Under the pieces are notes generated by a model. That model did no database searches. It was not told the DNA's origin and was given only the letters and a program-made list of their open reading frames with translations. A stretch of DNA of 64,000 bases from Thioclava electrotropha. GTDB taxonomy: Bacteria; Pseudomonadota; Alphaproteobacteria; Rhodobacterales; Rhodobacteraceae. Both the position numbers and the translations under genes were made by a program. Location of the stretch: positions 1,344,001 through 1,408,000 of the forward strand of contig NZ_CP053562.1 in NCBI RefSeq assembly GCF_002085925.2, in the 5' to 3' direction. Positions 26,118-34,838 of this stretch are shown in pieces (the stretch's first letter is position 1; every line of letters starts with the position of its first letter).

Positions 26118-26588
26118 ATGAGCGAAAACCGCACCGAGATCATCACCGGCGCGATCGTGCTGGTCGTGGCCCTGGGCTTTCTGGTCTGGGCAGGGCGCGG
26201 CATGGGCATTGGCGCCGATGGCGGCTCTTACCCGCTGCATGCGTCGTTCCGGTCGATCGGGGGCGTCGTGCCCGGCACGGATGTGCGGCTTGCGGGCGTG
26301 AAGGTCGGGACGGTGACGAACGTCGCGCTCAACCCGAAAACTTTCTTCGCCGATACCACGATTTCGGTGAAAAACGGCGTCGCGCTGCCTGAGGATACGG
26401 TGATTGCCGTGACGCAAGACGGGCTCCTGGGCTCGAATTATATCGACTTGATCCCGGGCGGGGCGATCGACGACCTCAAGCCCGGCGATGAAATTCTCGA
26501 CACGCAAAGCGCGGTCTCGATGCTGAATCTGATGTTGAAATTCGCAGGTGGCGGCAGTGGCGACGGCGCAGGGGAGGGGGCGCAATGA
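26118..26588 (+). CDS. mlaD: MlaD-like MCE-domain lipid transport protein
   Basis: A 156-residue protein with a single N-terminal membrane anchor (IITGAIVLVVALGFLVWAG) and one MCE domain (YPLHASFRSIGGVVPGTDVRLAGVKVGTV; ISVKNGVALPEDTV; GLLGSNYIDLIPGG). MlaD forms a periplasmic hexamer in the Mla phospholipid transport system that maintains outer-membrane asymmetry. The other mla genes are not nearby. It overlaps the next gene by ATGA. Confidence 0.9.
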   Translation: MSENRTEIITGAIVLVVALGFLVWAGRGMGIGADGGSYPLHASFRSIGGVVPGTDVRLAGVKVGTVTNVALNPKTFFADTTISVKNGVALPEDTVIAVTQDGLLGSNYIDLIPGGAIDDLKPGDEILDTQSAVSMLNLMLKFAGGGSGDGAGEGAQ

Positions 26589-26995
26589 TCCGCGCTTTGG
26601 TTTTGATCGCGGCGCTCGTTCCCGGGCTCGCTGCGGCGCAGGACTTCACGCAAACGACGCCGGACGACCAGATTCCGCAGGATGAGCCCGCGAAAGGGCT
26701 GGCCGACGGTACGGGCGCGATGCTCCGCGGGCTCGACAAGGTGTCGGGCATCGCCTCGGACATCAATCTGAATGTCGGGCAGAGCGTGAAATACGGGTTC
26801 ATCAAGGTGACGCTGCGCGAATGCCGTTACCCGGCCGACGATCCCTCCTCGGATGCCTATGCCTATGTGACGGTGACCGAAGAGGACAAGCCGCAGCCTG
26901 ATTTCTCAGGTTGGATGATCGCTTCCAGTCCCGCGCTGTCGGCGCTCGATCACCCGCGTTACGACGTCTGGGTCATCCGCTGTAAAAGCGACTGA
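26585..26995 (+). CDS. DUF2155 secreted protein
   Basis: A 136-residue protein with a signal peptide (MIRALVLIAALVPGLAAAQ). The mature part carries the DUF2155 pattern: GLDKVSGIASDINLNVGQSVKYG, then TLRECRYPADDPSSDAYAYV and FSGWMIASSPALSALDHPRYDVWVI. Two conserved Cys flank this core. Function is unknown; the family is conserved next to the NDUFA12 gene in Rhodobacterales. Its start overlaps the mlaD stop, and its last 37 bases overlap the convergent aat gene. Confidence 0.88.
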   Translation: MIRALVLIAALVPGLAAAQDFTQTTPDDQIPQDEPAKGLADGTGAMLRGLDKVSGIASDINLNVGQSVKYGFIKVTLRECRYPADDPSSDAYAYVTVTEEDKPQPDFSGWMIASSPALSALDHPRYDVWVIRCKSD

Positions 26996-27597
26996 GGCGC
27001 AGGGGGCACGCCTGAGGTGAAGTCGCATTCCCGCGTCAGCGCCTGAGCCAGACGCGCGCGATATTCGATCCGGGTCACTTCGATCGCGCCCATCGAGGCC
27101 AGATGCGGTGTGATGTATTGCGTGTCGAGTAAGGTGAAACCGGTCTGGCGCAGCCGGTCCACCAGATAGGTCAGCGCCACTTTGGAGGCATTGGGACGGC
27201 GCGAGAACATGCTTTCGCCGAAGAACGCGCCGCCCAATGTGATCCCGAAAATGCCACCCGCGAGGTCACCGTCCTGCCAGACCTCCAGACTATGCGCGAA
27301 GCCCGCCGCATGGAGCTGATCGTAGAGCGTGAAGAGCGGGCCGTTTATCCACGTCTCGTCACGATCCGCGCAGCCTTCGACCACGCCCCGAAACGCCGCA
27401 TTTGTTGAAATGTTGTAATCCCCGCGCCGGATTACCTTCGCCAGAGAGCGCGAAATGTGGAATTTGTCCAAGGGCACGATCCCGCGCAAAGCCGGGTCGA
27501 ACCAATGCAATTGCGGATTGTCGCGGCTTTCGGCCATCGGAAAGATGCCCTGCGCATAGCCCGCCAAAAGTAGTTCCGCGCTCAACCTGTCCGTCAT
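26959..27597 (-). CDS. aat: Leucyl/phenylalanyl-tRNA--protein transferase
   Basis: A 212-residue Aat enzyme; the start at 27597 fits the family N-terminus (MTDRLSAELLLAGYAQGIFPMAE), while the upstream extension does not. Motifs include LHWFDPALRGIVPLD, AFFGESMFS, NASKVALTYLV and LLDTQYITPHLASMGA. It attaches Leu or Phe to proteins with N-terminal Arg or Lys, sending them to ClpAP/ClpS degradation. Its 3' end overlaps the DUF2155 gene on the opposite strand by 37 bases. Confidence 0.95.
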   Translation of the reverse strand: MTDRLSAELLLAGYAQGIFPMAESRDNPQLHWFDPALRGIVPLDKFHISRSLAKVIRRGDYNISTNAAFRGVVEGCADRDETWINGPLFTLYDQLHAAGFAHSLEVWQDGDLAGGIFGITLGGAFFGESMFSRRPNASKVALTYLVDRLRQTGFTLLDTQYITPHLASMGAIEVTRIEYRARLAQALTRECDFTSGVPPAPQSLLQRMTQTS

Positions 27598-27668
27598 TAT
27601 CTTGCCCGGTTTTCCCGTTACGCCTAGGCTCGCCAACAAGATGAACCAGAGCGGGGCCGAGCGCAAAT

Positions 27669-28379
27669 ATGGGTTTCTACGATTTCCTCCCCGAGATCGA
27701 CCGATACGCCGAAGATCCCGGCACGGTGGAGCGGATGAACCTGCGCCACAAGATGATCATCAAGCCGCTGGAGCAGGAGATCGCGGGCAAGCGCGTGCTC
27801 GATCTGGCGGCGCATGATGGCCGCTGGGCCTATGCCTTCGCGGCGGCGGGCGCGTCGGAAGTGGTGGGAATCGAAGGGCGGCAGGAGCTGATCGACCGCT
27901 TCGACCAATTTCCCCGCGCGCATCTGCGCGAGAAGGTGAAGCTGATCTGCGACGACATCTTCGACGGGATGCAGAAGCTGATCGACGCGGGCGAGCGCTT
28001 CGACGTCGTGGGCGTCCTCGGTATCCTCTACCATGTCATGGACCATTTCCGGCTATTCCAGCTGGTGCGCCAACTGGGGCCGGAACTGGTGATCGTGGAC
28101 AGCGAATTCGCGCAGCGACCTGGTCCGGTGATCCTGCTGATGCGCGAGCGTACCGATAACGAGCTGAACTCGATTCCGCAGATCGAGGGGCAGGAAAAGG
28201 CGCTGATCGGCGTCCCCTCTTTCCCGGCGATGAGTGCGATGGCCGATGTGCTCGATTACGACTGCCACTGGCTGGACTGGGAGCAGATCGGGAATGGCCA
28301 GCGGCAGCATATCGGGGATTACTATCGCCCTAAGGACAAAGAGAAAAAGCGCGGCACCTGCCTGCTGACCCCGAAATGA
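27669..28379 (+). CDS. SAM-dependent methyltransferase, unknown substrate
   Basis: A 236-residue class I methyltransferase. Motif I is VLDLAAHDGRWAYAFAAAGASEVVGIEGR (about 43-71); the usual second Gly is replaced in the AAHDGR loop. The C-terminal region has no recognised targeting domain. It is divergent from aat and convergent with accC. The fold is clear, the substrate is not. Confidence 0.8.
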   Translation: MGFYDFLPEIDRYAEDPGTVERMNLRHKMIIKPLEQEIAGKRVLDLAAHDGRWAYAFAAAGASEVVGIEGRQELIDRFDQFPRAHLREKVKLICDDIFDGMQKLIDAGERFDVVGVLGILYHVMDHFRLFQLVRQLGPELVIVDSEFAQRPGPVILLMRERTDNELNSIPQIEGQEKALIGVPSFPAMSAMADVLDYDCHWLDWEQIGNGQRQHIGDYYRPKDKEKKRGTCLLTPK

Positions 28380-28407
28380 AAAACGCCCCCGAAACCGGGG
28401 GCGTTTT
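28380..28407. terminator. Bidirectional intrinsic terminator
   Basis: A perfect 12-bp stem, AAAACGCCCCCG (28380-28391) with CGGGGGCGTTTT (28396-28407), around an AAAC loop. With T4 on each strand at its foot it can terminate both the methyltransferase gene and the convergent accC operon. Confidence 0.88.
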
Positions 28408-28424
28408 CGCAAATTTCGAACCGA

Positions 28425-29768
28425 TCAGAGGTTCTTTTCGAGCCACCGTTCCAGCCAGTGGATCGAGTAGTTGCCGCTCTGGATATCGGGCTCCTGCAGG
28501 AGCGCGTTGAACAGCGGCACGGTGGTGTCCACCCCGTCCACAATCAGCTCGCCAAGCGCGCGATGCAGGCGCTGCAGCGCCTCGTGGCGGTCGCGGCCAT
28601 GCACGATCAGCTTGCCGATGAGGCTGTCGTAATAGGGCGGGATCGAATAGCCGTCATAGAGCGCGCTATCCATCCGCACGCCAAGGCCACCCGGCGCGTG
28701 ATAGTGGGTGATCTTGCCGGGGCAGGGCGCGAAATTCGGCAGCTTCTCGGCATTGATCCGCACCTCGATCGCGTGACCGCGGATCGAGAGCGTGTCCTGA
28801 TCGAATTCCATCGGCTCGCCGGCTGCGACTTTGATCTGCTGGCGCACCAGATCGACGCCGAAGATCGCCTCGGTCACCGGATGTTCGACCTGAAGACGGG
28901 TGTTCATCTCGATGAAATAGAACTCGCCATCCTCGTAGAGAAACTCGATCGTGCCCGCACCGGAATAGCCCATCTCACCGATCGCGTCGGCGCAGATGCC
29001 GCCGATGCGCGCGCGCTCTTCGGGTGTGATCGAGGGGCCGGGGGCCTCTTCGAGCACCTTCTGGTGGCGGCGCTGGAGCGAGCAGTCGCGCTCGCCCAAA
29101 TGGACGCCGCGGCCCTTGCCGTCGCCGAAGACCTGCACCTCGATATGGCGCGGCTTCTGCAGGTATTTCTCGATATAGACTTCGTCGTTGCCGAAGGCGG
29201 CTTTCGCCTCGGAGCGCGCGGTGCGGAAGGCAACCTCGAGCTCTTCTTCGGATTTCGCGACCTTCATCCCGCGACCGCCGCCGCCGGCGGTGGCCTTGAT
29301 GATGACGGGGTAGCCCATATCGCCGGCGATCTGCTTTGCGGCCTCGGTATCGGGCACACCGCCCGCAGAGCCCGGAACGACCGGAATGCCAAGGTTCTTC
29401 GCGGTTTCCTTCGCGGTGATCTTGTCGCCCATGATGCGGATATGGGCGGCCGACGGGCCGATGAAGGTGATGCCGTGATCCTCGAGCACCTGCACGAAGG
29501 CGGCATTCTCGGACAGGAACCCGTAGCCCGGGTGAATCGCCTGCGCGCCCGTGATCTCGCAGGCCGCGACGATGGCGGGGACCGAGAGGTAGGATTGCGT
29601 CGAGGAATTCGGGCCGATGCAGACCGATTCATCGGCCATGCGCACATGCATCGCGTCCGAATCCGCCGTCGAATGGACCGCGACCGAGGCGATCCCCATC
29701 TCGCGGCAGGCACGGATCACGCGCAGCGCGATCTCGCCCCGGTTGGCGATCAGGATCTTGTCGAACAT
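28425..29768 (-). CDS. accC: Acetyl-CoA carboxylase biotin carboxylase subunit
   Basis: A 447-residue biotin carboxylase with the start MFDKILIANRGEIALRVIRAC, the ATP-grasp glycine loop GGGGRGMK, and the catalytic EMNTRLQVEHPVTE block. It carboxylates biotin on AccB in the first half-reaction of malonyl-CoA synthesis. It follows accB by 10 bases and is translated from the same mRNA. Length is standard. Confidence 0.97.
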   Translation of the reverse strand: MFDKILIANRGEIALRVIRACREMGIASVAVHSTADSDAMHVRMADESVCIGPNSSTQSYLSVPAIVAACEITGAQAIHPGYGFLSENAAFVQVLEDHGITFIGPSAAHIRIMGDKITAKETAKNLGIPVVPGSAGGVPDTEAAKQIAGDMGYPVIIKATAGGGGRGMKVAKSEEELEVAFRTARSEAKAAFGNDEVYIEKYLQKPRHIEVQVFGDGKGRGVHLGERDCSLQRRHQKVLEEAPGPSITPEERARIGGICADAIGEMGYSGAGTIEFLYEDGEFYFIEMNTRLQVEHPVTEAIFGVDLVRQQIKVAAGEPMEFDQDTLSIRGHAIEVRINAEKLPNFAPCPGKITHYHAPGGLGVRMDSALYDGYSIPPYYDSLIGKLIVHGRDRHEALQRLHRALGELIVDGVDTTVPLFNALLQEPDIQSGNYSIHWLERWLEKNL

Positions 29769-29778
29769 ACCGGCCCCC

Positions 29779-30279
29779 TTATTCGACGATCATCAGGGTC
29801 GAACCGTATTCGACCGGCTGACCGTCATCGACGAGGATGCGCTTGACCGTGCCCGATTTCGGGGCGGGGATGTGGTTCATTGTTTTCATCGCTTCGACGA
29901 TCATCAGCGTCTGGCCTTCCTTGACCTGATCGCCGACCTTCACGAAGGCCGATGCGCCCGGCTCGGGCGAGAGATAGGCGGTGCCCACCATGGGCGAGGC
30001 CACGGCGCCGGGGTGATCGGCGGGGTCTTCGACGGGGGCGGCTTGCTCGGAGGCTGCGGATTGCGCCGCCGGGGCCGCTGCGGGCGCCGGAGCGGGGGCA
30101 GCTGCGGGCGCAGGCGCGGCTGCCTGCACAATATTGGTCTGTTTCGACACCCGCACTTTCAGGCTGTCATCTTGCGCGTAATCGCGCGTCACGGCGATTT
30201 CCGTCAGCTCGTTCGAATTGAGCAGTTCGGCAAGGGCCTGAATGAAGGCCACGTCGTTGTCACGGGTATTTTTGGTCAT
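29779..30279 (-). CDS. accB: Acetyl-CoA carboxylase biotin carboxyl carrier protein
   Basis: A 166-residue BCCP. The start at 30279 (after CGAGGA) fits [20 protein letters not shown]; upstream in-frame sequence looks non-coding. An N-terminal helix region is followed by an Ala/Pro linker (about 58-88) and the biotinyl domain with the biotin-accepting Lys in VEAMKTMN. It carries carboxybiotin between AccC and the transferase. First gene of accBC. Confidence 0.97.
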   Translation of the reverse strand: MTKNTRDNDVAFIQALAELLNSNELTEIAVTRDYAQDDSLKVRVSKQTNIVQAAAPAPAAAPAPAPAAAPAAQSAASEQAAPVEDPADHPGAVASPMVGTAYLSPEPGASAFVKVGDQVKEGQTLMIVEAMKTMNHIPAPKSGTVKRILVDDGQPVEYGSTLMIVE

Positions 30280-30502
30280 GCGGTCCTCGAAGGGTGCTTT
30301 GAAATGGAGCCCATTCTGCGGGGCTCTTTGGTGCTGGAGGCGGTTATACGCGAGGTAACGCGCGGTGAAAAGCCGCATCGGCCGTCCTCGTGTCAGGGTT
30401 TCGCGATCTCGTGATTGCCCGATAATTGAGCAAGGGTGGGGTAGGGGGCGCTGAACTACCGGGCAATCGGGCGGGAATTGGCGACCCGCCGAGCTGCGGC
30501 AT

Positions 30503-30522
30503 ATTTTACCACTTGATAAAAT
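30503..30522. promoter_or_regulatory. Inverted repeat upstream of preT
   Basis: ATTTTA (30503-30508) and TAAAAT (30517-30522) form a perfect inverted repeat around CCACTTGA. It overlaps a possible -35 element (TTGATA, 30513-30518), 52 bases before preT. It does not match the TGACC-N4-GGTCA operators elsewhere in the pyrimidine island. A second inverted repeat, GATTGCCCG / CGGGCAATC, lies at 30413-30421 and 30460-30468 in the same 294-base divergent region. Confidence 0.4.
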
Positions 30523-30573
30523 TCAATCCTGTGCGAGCGTAGGGAATAAGAAAAACTGACAGGGAGCCCGCAA

Positions 30574-31917
30574 GTGTCCAATAGCCAGCTCACCGAAGGG
30601 ATCGCGCCAGCACGGCTCGACCCGGAAAGCTACTGCACCAATTTCGCCGATCACGCGCCGCCGCTGGGGACGCAAGAAGCCCGCATCGCGGCCGATCGCT
30701 GCTATTTCTGCTATGATGCGCCATGCATGGAAGCGTGCCCGACCGCGATCGATATTCCGCTCTTCATCCGGCAAATCTCGACCGGAACGCCGGAAGCCGC
30801 AGCGAAGACGATCTTCGATCAGAACATCATGGGCGGCATGTGCGCCCGTGTCTGTCCGACCGAGAACCTCTGCGAAGGCTCCTGTGTCCGCATGGATTCG
30901 GAAGGCGAGCCGGTCGAGATCGGCGCGCTGCAGCGTTTCGCGACCGATACGCTGATGGCCAAGCAGAGCCATCCCTACACCCGCGCCGAGCGCACCGGGA
31001 AATCGGTGGCGGTCGTTGGGGCCGGGCCTGCGGGTCTCGCCTGCGCGCACCGTCTCGCGATGAAGGGCCACGAGGTCACCGTTTACGATGCGCGCTCGAA
31101 GCCGGGCGGGCTCAACGAATACGGTATCGCCAGCTACAAGACGCCGGGCGGTTTCGCGCAGGCGGAAGTCGACTGGCTGATGCAGATCGGTGGTATCACC
31201 ATCGTCGAGAACTGGCAGTTGGGCCGCGTCGGGGATGGCGATCTGGCCGAGCTGCTGGGAGATTACGATGCGGTCTTCCTCGGGATGGGGCTGTCGGGCG
31301 TGAACGCACTGCGCCTCGAGGGAGAGGACAAGGACGGCATCCGCCCCGCGACCGAGTTCATCGCGGAGCTGCGTCAGGCCTCCGATCTGGCCGAACTGCC
31401 GATCGGGCGCGACGTGGTCGTGATCGGCGGCGGCATGACGGCGGTCGACGCTGCCGTGCAGTCGAAACTGCTGGGCGCGCTCAACGTGACCCTCGTTTAT
31501 CGCCGCTCGCGCGCCGAGATGCCCGCCAGCACGGTCGAGCAGGAGCACGCGCTGACCCATGGCGTGAACATCATCGAGAACGCCGCCCCCATCGCCATCC
31601 ATGGCAACGGCGCGGTGCGTCAGGTCGAATTCGCCTACACGAAGAAGGGCCCCGACGGTCTGGAAATGACCGACGCGACCTTCAAACTATCCGCCGATCA
31701 GGTCTTCAAGGCGATCGGTCAGACGCTGGGCGACATGCCTCCGAAGGTCGAAGTCGCGGGCGGCAAGATCAAGGTGGACGGCGCAGGCCGCACCTCGGTC
31801 GAACGGGTCTGGGCGGGGGGCGATTGCACCCATGCCGGCGAAGACCTGACCGTGACGGCGGTCGCGCAGGGGCGCGATGCGGCTGAAGAAATCCACCAAT
31901 TCCTGATGGAGGGCTAA
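30574..31917 (+). CDS. preT: NAD-dependent dihydropyrimidine dehydrogenase subunit PreT
   Basis: A 447-residue FAD/Fe-S protein starting at a GTG with AGGGAG upstream. The N-terminal [4Fe-4S] region is rich in Cys (DRCYFCYDAPCMEACP; MCARVCPTENLCEGSC). It is followed by an FAD Rossmann fold (VAVVGAGPAGLACAH) and an NAD(P)H fold (VVVIGGGMTAVDAA). With PreA it reduces uracil and thymine to the dihydro forms, the first step of reductive pyrimidine catabolism. preA follows after 3 bases. Confidence 0.94.
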   Translation: MSNSQLTEGIAPARLDPESYCTNFADHAPPLGTQEARIAADRCYFCYDAPCMEACPTAIDIPLFIRQISTGTPEAAAKTIFDQNIMGGMCARVCPTENLCEGSCVRMDSEGEPVEIGALQRFATDTLMAKQSHPYTRAERTGKSVAVVGAGPAGLACAHRLAMKGHEVTVYDARSKPGGLNEYGIASYKTPGGFAQAEVDWLMQIGGITIVENWQLGRVGDGDLAELLGDYDAVFLGMGLSGVNALRLEGEDKDGIRPATEFIAELRQASDLAELPIGRDVVVIGGGMTAVDAAVQSKLLGALNVTLVYRRSRAEMPASTVEQEHALTHGVNIIENAAPIAIHGNGAVRQVEFAYTKKGPDGLEMTDATFKLSADQVFKAIGQTLGDMPPKVEVAGGKIKVDGAGRTSVERVWAGGDCTHAGEDLTVTAVAQGRDAAEEIHQFLMEG

Positions 31918-31920
31918 GAG

Positions 31921-33222
31921 ATGGCCGATCTGACTTCTGAATTCATCGGTATCAAATCCCCCAACCCGTTCTGGCTCGCCTCCGCGCCGCCGACGGACAA
32001 GGAATACAATGTCCGCCGCGCGTTTGAAGCCGGTTGGGGTGGGGTCGTGTGGAAGACGCTGGGCTCGGAAGGTCCACCCGTCGTCAACGTCAACGGCCCG
32101 CGGTACGGCGCGATCTATGGCGCGGATCGCCGTCTGCTCGGTCTCAACAATATCGAGCTGATCACCGACCGTCCGCTGCAGACCAACCTGCGCGAGATCA
32201 AGGCGGTCAAGCAGGACTACCCGGACCGCGCGATCATCGTCTCGCTGATGGTGCCCTGTGACGAGGAGAGCTGGAAAGCGATCCTGCCGCTGGTCGAGGA
32301 AACCGGTGCCGACGGGATCGAGCTGAACTTCGGCTGCCCGCACGGTATGGCCGAGCGTGGCATGGGCTCTGCGGTCGGGCAGGTGCCCGAATATATCGAG
32401 ATGGTCACTCGCTGGTGTAAGCAATATTGCAGCCTGCCTGTGATCGTGAAGCTCACGCCCAACATCACCGACATCCGCCGCCCGGCGGAGGCCGCCAAGC
32501 GCGGCGGTGCGGATGCGGTCTCGCTGATCAACACGATCAACTCGATCACCTCGGTCGATCTGGACGATTTCGCGCCGGAGCCGACGATCGACGGCAAGGG
32601 CACTCATGGCGGCTATTGCGGTCCGGCGGTGAAGCCGATCGCGCTGAACATGGTGGCCGAGATCGCGCGCGATCCCGAAACGGCGGGCCTGCCGATCTCG
32701 GGCATCGGTGGTGTGACCACCTGGCGCGATGCGGCAGAGTTCATGGCGCTCGGGGCTGGCAATGTGCAGGTCTGCACGGCGGCGATGACCTATGGCTTCA
32801 AGGTCGTGCAGGAAATGATCTCGGGCCTCAGCGATTACATGGATCGCAAGGGCTTCACCTCGACCTCCGAACTGGTGGGGCGCGCGGTGCCGAACGTGAC
32901 CGATTGGCAGTATCTGAACCTCAACTACGTCACCAAGGCCGAGATCAATCAGGACGATTGCATCAAATGCGGTCGCTGCTATGCCGCTTGCGAGGACACC
33001 TCGCACCAGGCGATCGCGGTGACCGAAGATCGCGTCTACTCGGTCAAGGACGAGGAATGCGTGGCCTGTAACCTCTGCGTCGAAGTCTGCCCGGTCGAGT
33101 GCATCACGATGCGCAAGATGGACAAGGGCGAGGTGGATCCGCGCACTGGCGAGACGGTCGGCGATTACGCCAACTGGACGAGCCATCCCAACAACCCCTC
33201 GGCTGCGACGGCAGCCGAGTAA
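31921..33222 (+). CDS. preA: NAD-dependent dihydropyrimidine dehydrogenase subunit PreA
   Basis: A 433-residue FMN barrel protein with the pyrimidine site loop LNFGCPHGMAERGMGSAVGQ and two C-terminal ferredoxin-type clusters (CIKCGRCYAACEDTSHQA; CVACNLCVEVCPVEC). It carries the dihydropyrimidine-forming active site of the PreTA complex. Length and motifs match bacterial PreA. Coupled to preT by a 3-base gap. Confidence 0.95.
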   Translation: MADLTSEFIGIKSPNPFWLASAPPTDKEYNVRRAFEAGWGGVVWKTLGSEGPPVVNVNGPRYGAIYGADRRLLGLNNIELITDRPLQTNLREIKAVKQDYPDRAIIVSLMVPCDEESWKAILPLVEETGADGIELNFGCPHGMAERGMGSAVGQVPEYIEMVTRWCKQYCSLPVIVKLTPNITDIRRPAEAAKRGGADAVSLINTINSITSVDLDDFAPEPTIDGKGTHGGYCGPAVKPIALNMVAEIARDPETAGLPISGIGGVTTWRDAAEFMALGAGNVQVCTAAMTYGFKVVQEMISGLSDYMDRKGFTSTSELVGRAVPNVTDWQYLNLNYVTKAEINQDDCIKCGRCYAACEDTSHQAIAVTEDRVYSVKDEECVACNLCVEVCPVECITMRKMDKGEVDPRTGETVGDYANWTSHPNNPSAATAAE

Positions 33223-33232
33223 GGGCAGGGGC

Positions 33233-33886
33233 CTAGCGGGTCACGTCGAGGTTCGGCGCGACCTGCGGGGCAACCTGAGACCATCCCTCCTGCGACGCGC
33301 CGCTCCGATGATCTGAGGGCGCGTCGTTTTTCTCTTCCGCCTGCGGCGCAGGCTCGGCACGCGACTCCTTGGCGGTGTCGGGCGGTTTGACCTCCGCGCG
33401 CTCCTCCGCCGATGTGTCGGTGGTCTGGATCGTGTCGGCGGGCTGCACGGGCTCCGGGACGGAAGTGTCCGAAGATTCCACGAGGTCCGGCGCTGCCCAG
33501 AGCGCGGCGGCCTGAGCCTCGAGCGGCGTGACCTCGAATGTCGGGATCGGGCCGGTCAAGGCATCGGGATCGGGGCGTGCACCCCCATCGCGTCTGCCAG
33601 TTGAACGGGACGGTTGGCTTGCATCCTCCGTGCCGCGATCCTGCCCTTCCTCCTTCAGCGCGCTGGCGCCGCGTGCCGCGCGCGCTTCCAGGGCACGCAC
33701 CTGCTGCGCGCGATCCTGCGACGTTTGGGTGTCTACATTCGCGCCGAGGCCGCCGTTGGTATTGGCCGCATTCGCCGCCGCCTCCACCGTGCTGGCAGGC
33801 GCTGTCTTCGGGGCCGCCACCGTCAACAGAGGCGACCACCCGACCTGAGGCATCAACCCCGAAATCCGGTCCATCCCGAGCTCCAT
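33233..33886 (-). CDS. Unknown low-complexity protein
   Basis: A 217-residue protein, probably largely disordered, rich in Ala, Pro, Ser, Glu and Asp, with no recognised domain. The start MELGMDRISGLMPQVGWSP follows AGGA close to the ATG. It is convergent with preA, its stop codon 10 bases from that of preA. An overlapping ORF in another frame (33165-33902) runs into preA and is less plausible. It may be a conserved hypothetical or a chance ORF in GC-rich DNA; the ordered hydrophobic N-terminus favours a real protein. Confidence 0.5.
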   Translation of the reverse strand: MELGMDRISGLMPQVGWSPLLTVAAPKTAPASTVEAAANAANTNGGLGANVDTQTSQDRAQQVRALEARAARGASALKEEGQDRGTEDASQPSRSTGRRDGGARPDPDALTGPIPTFEVTPLEAQAAALWAAPDLVESSDTSVPEPVQPADTIQTTDTSAEERAEVKPPDTAKESRAEPAPQAEEKNDAPSDHRSGASQEGWSQVAPQVAPNLDVTR

Positions 33887-33986
33887 ATTCCTGCGCCCCC
33901 ACGCAACTTCAGACTGCGCCGGGGGCGTTACCGAACCGTTAAGATCAGGCAGAAACTTCGGTGATAGTTACGGAAGGCTTAACCGC

Positions 33987-34637
33987 TTACGGGGCGAGCA
34001 GCCGCGCGAATAGCATGTCGAGGAACGGCGCGGCCCCTTCGATCGGGTCCTTGCCCGGGCCGAGCACCGCACGCACCTGCGTATCGAAATCGGCGTAATG
34101 CTGCGTGAGCGCCCAGATCGAGAAGATCAGATGATGCGGATCGACCGGCGCAAGGCGCCCCTCGGCGATCCAGCCCTCGATCACCTTGGCTTTCTCGTCC
34201 ACCAAGGTCTTGAGATCGGTGGACAATCCCGCGCCCATCCGGGGGGCGCCCTGCAAGACCTCGTTGGCAAACAGGCGGCTCTCACGCGGCATCTCGCGGC
34301 TCATCTCGAGCTTACGGCGCATGTAGCGCATGATTTCCTCGCGCGGCTCACCCGCGGGGTCAATCGCGCGCAGCGGCGCAAGCCAGATATCGAGAAGACC
34401 TTCGAGCAGCGCCGCGTGGATCGCCTCTTTCGAGGGGAAGTAATAGAGCACGTTCGGCTTGCTCAGCCCGGCTTCCGCCGCGATCTGGTCGAGCGTCGCG
34501 CCGCGGAACCCATGCGCGGAGAACACGTCCAGCGCCGCCTCGAGAATCTTGCCGCGATTGACCTTTTGTATGCGGGTCAGCGGGCGCTTGCCGTCGTCGT
34601 CGCTGGTGAAGTCGCGCGGGTCGAGGTCGTCTGCCAA
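33987..34637 (-). CDS. TetR-family regulator, RutR-like (pyrimidine catabolism)
   Basis: A 216-residue TetR protein beginning at a TTG with GGGAG upstream. The helix-turn-helix is ALDVFSAHGFRGATLDQIAAEAGLSKPNVLYYFPSKEAI-type (about 30-75), and the C-terminal domain (HHLIFSIWALTQHYADF) is that of the RutR group, which in E. coli senses uracil and thymine. It is divergent from the transaminase gene, and a palindrome matching RutR-type operators lies between them. Likely a repressor relieved by pyrimidines; inferred. Confidence 0.88.
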   Translation of the reverse strand: MADDLDPRDFTSDDDGKRPLTRIQKVNRGKILEAALDVFSAHGFRGATLDQIAAEAGLSKPNVLYYFPSKEAIHAALLEGLLDIWLAPLRAIDPAGEPREEIMRYMRRKLEMSREMPRESRLFANEVLQGAPRMGAGLSTDLKTLVDEKAKVIEGWIAEGRLAPVDPHHLIFSIWALTQHYADFDTQVRAVLGPGKDPIEGAAPFLDMLFARLLAP

Positions 34638-34739
34638 ATATTTGTCTCCCAGTTCGTGTTTTATGTTAACCGAAGCGTTGCTGCGGGATCAATCGCTACG
34701 GGGAAGCAGAGTGCGCTTTTAGAGCGCATTGAAGGCCGC

Positions 34740-34786
34740 TTGACTGGTTCCTAAGCTGTGCTAGCGTGAGTCTGACCGTTCGGTCA
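34740..34786 (+). promoter_or_regulatory. Promoter with RutR-like operator before the transaminase gene
   Basis: TTGACT (34740-34745) and TAGCGT (34762-34767) form a promoter-like pair with a 16-base spacer. Immediately after the -10 lies TGACC-GTTC-GGTCA (34773-34786), matching the RutR consensus TGACC-N4-GGTCA. A repressor there would cover the transcription start. The divergent TetR gene starts about 135 bases away and could be autoregulated from the same site. Confidence 0.65.
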
Positions 34787-34838
34787 AACTAGACAATCCG
34801 GCCGTGTCTCGACCCGGCCGCCCGACCGGAGTTTTTCC

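Noticed and set aside
33165..33902. Alternative minus-strand ORF of 245 codons overlapping the low-complexity protein gene
   Set aside because: It runs into the preA coding region and has a more biased composition than the 33233-33886 frame, which has a better start.
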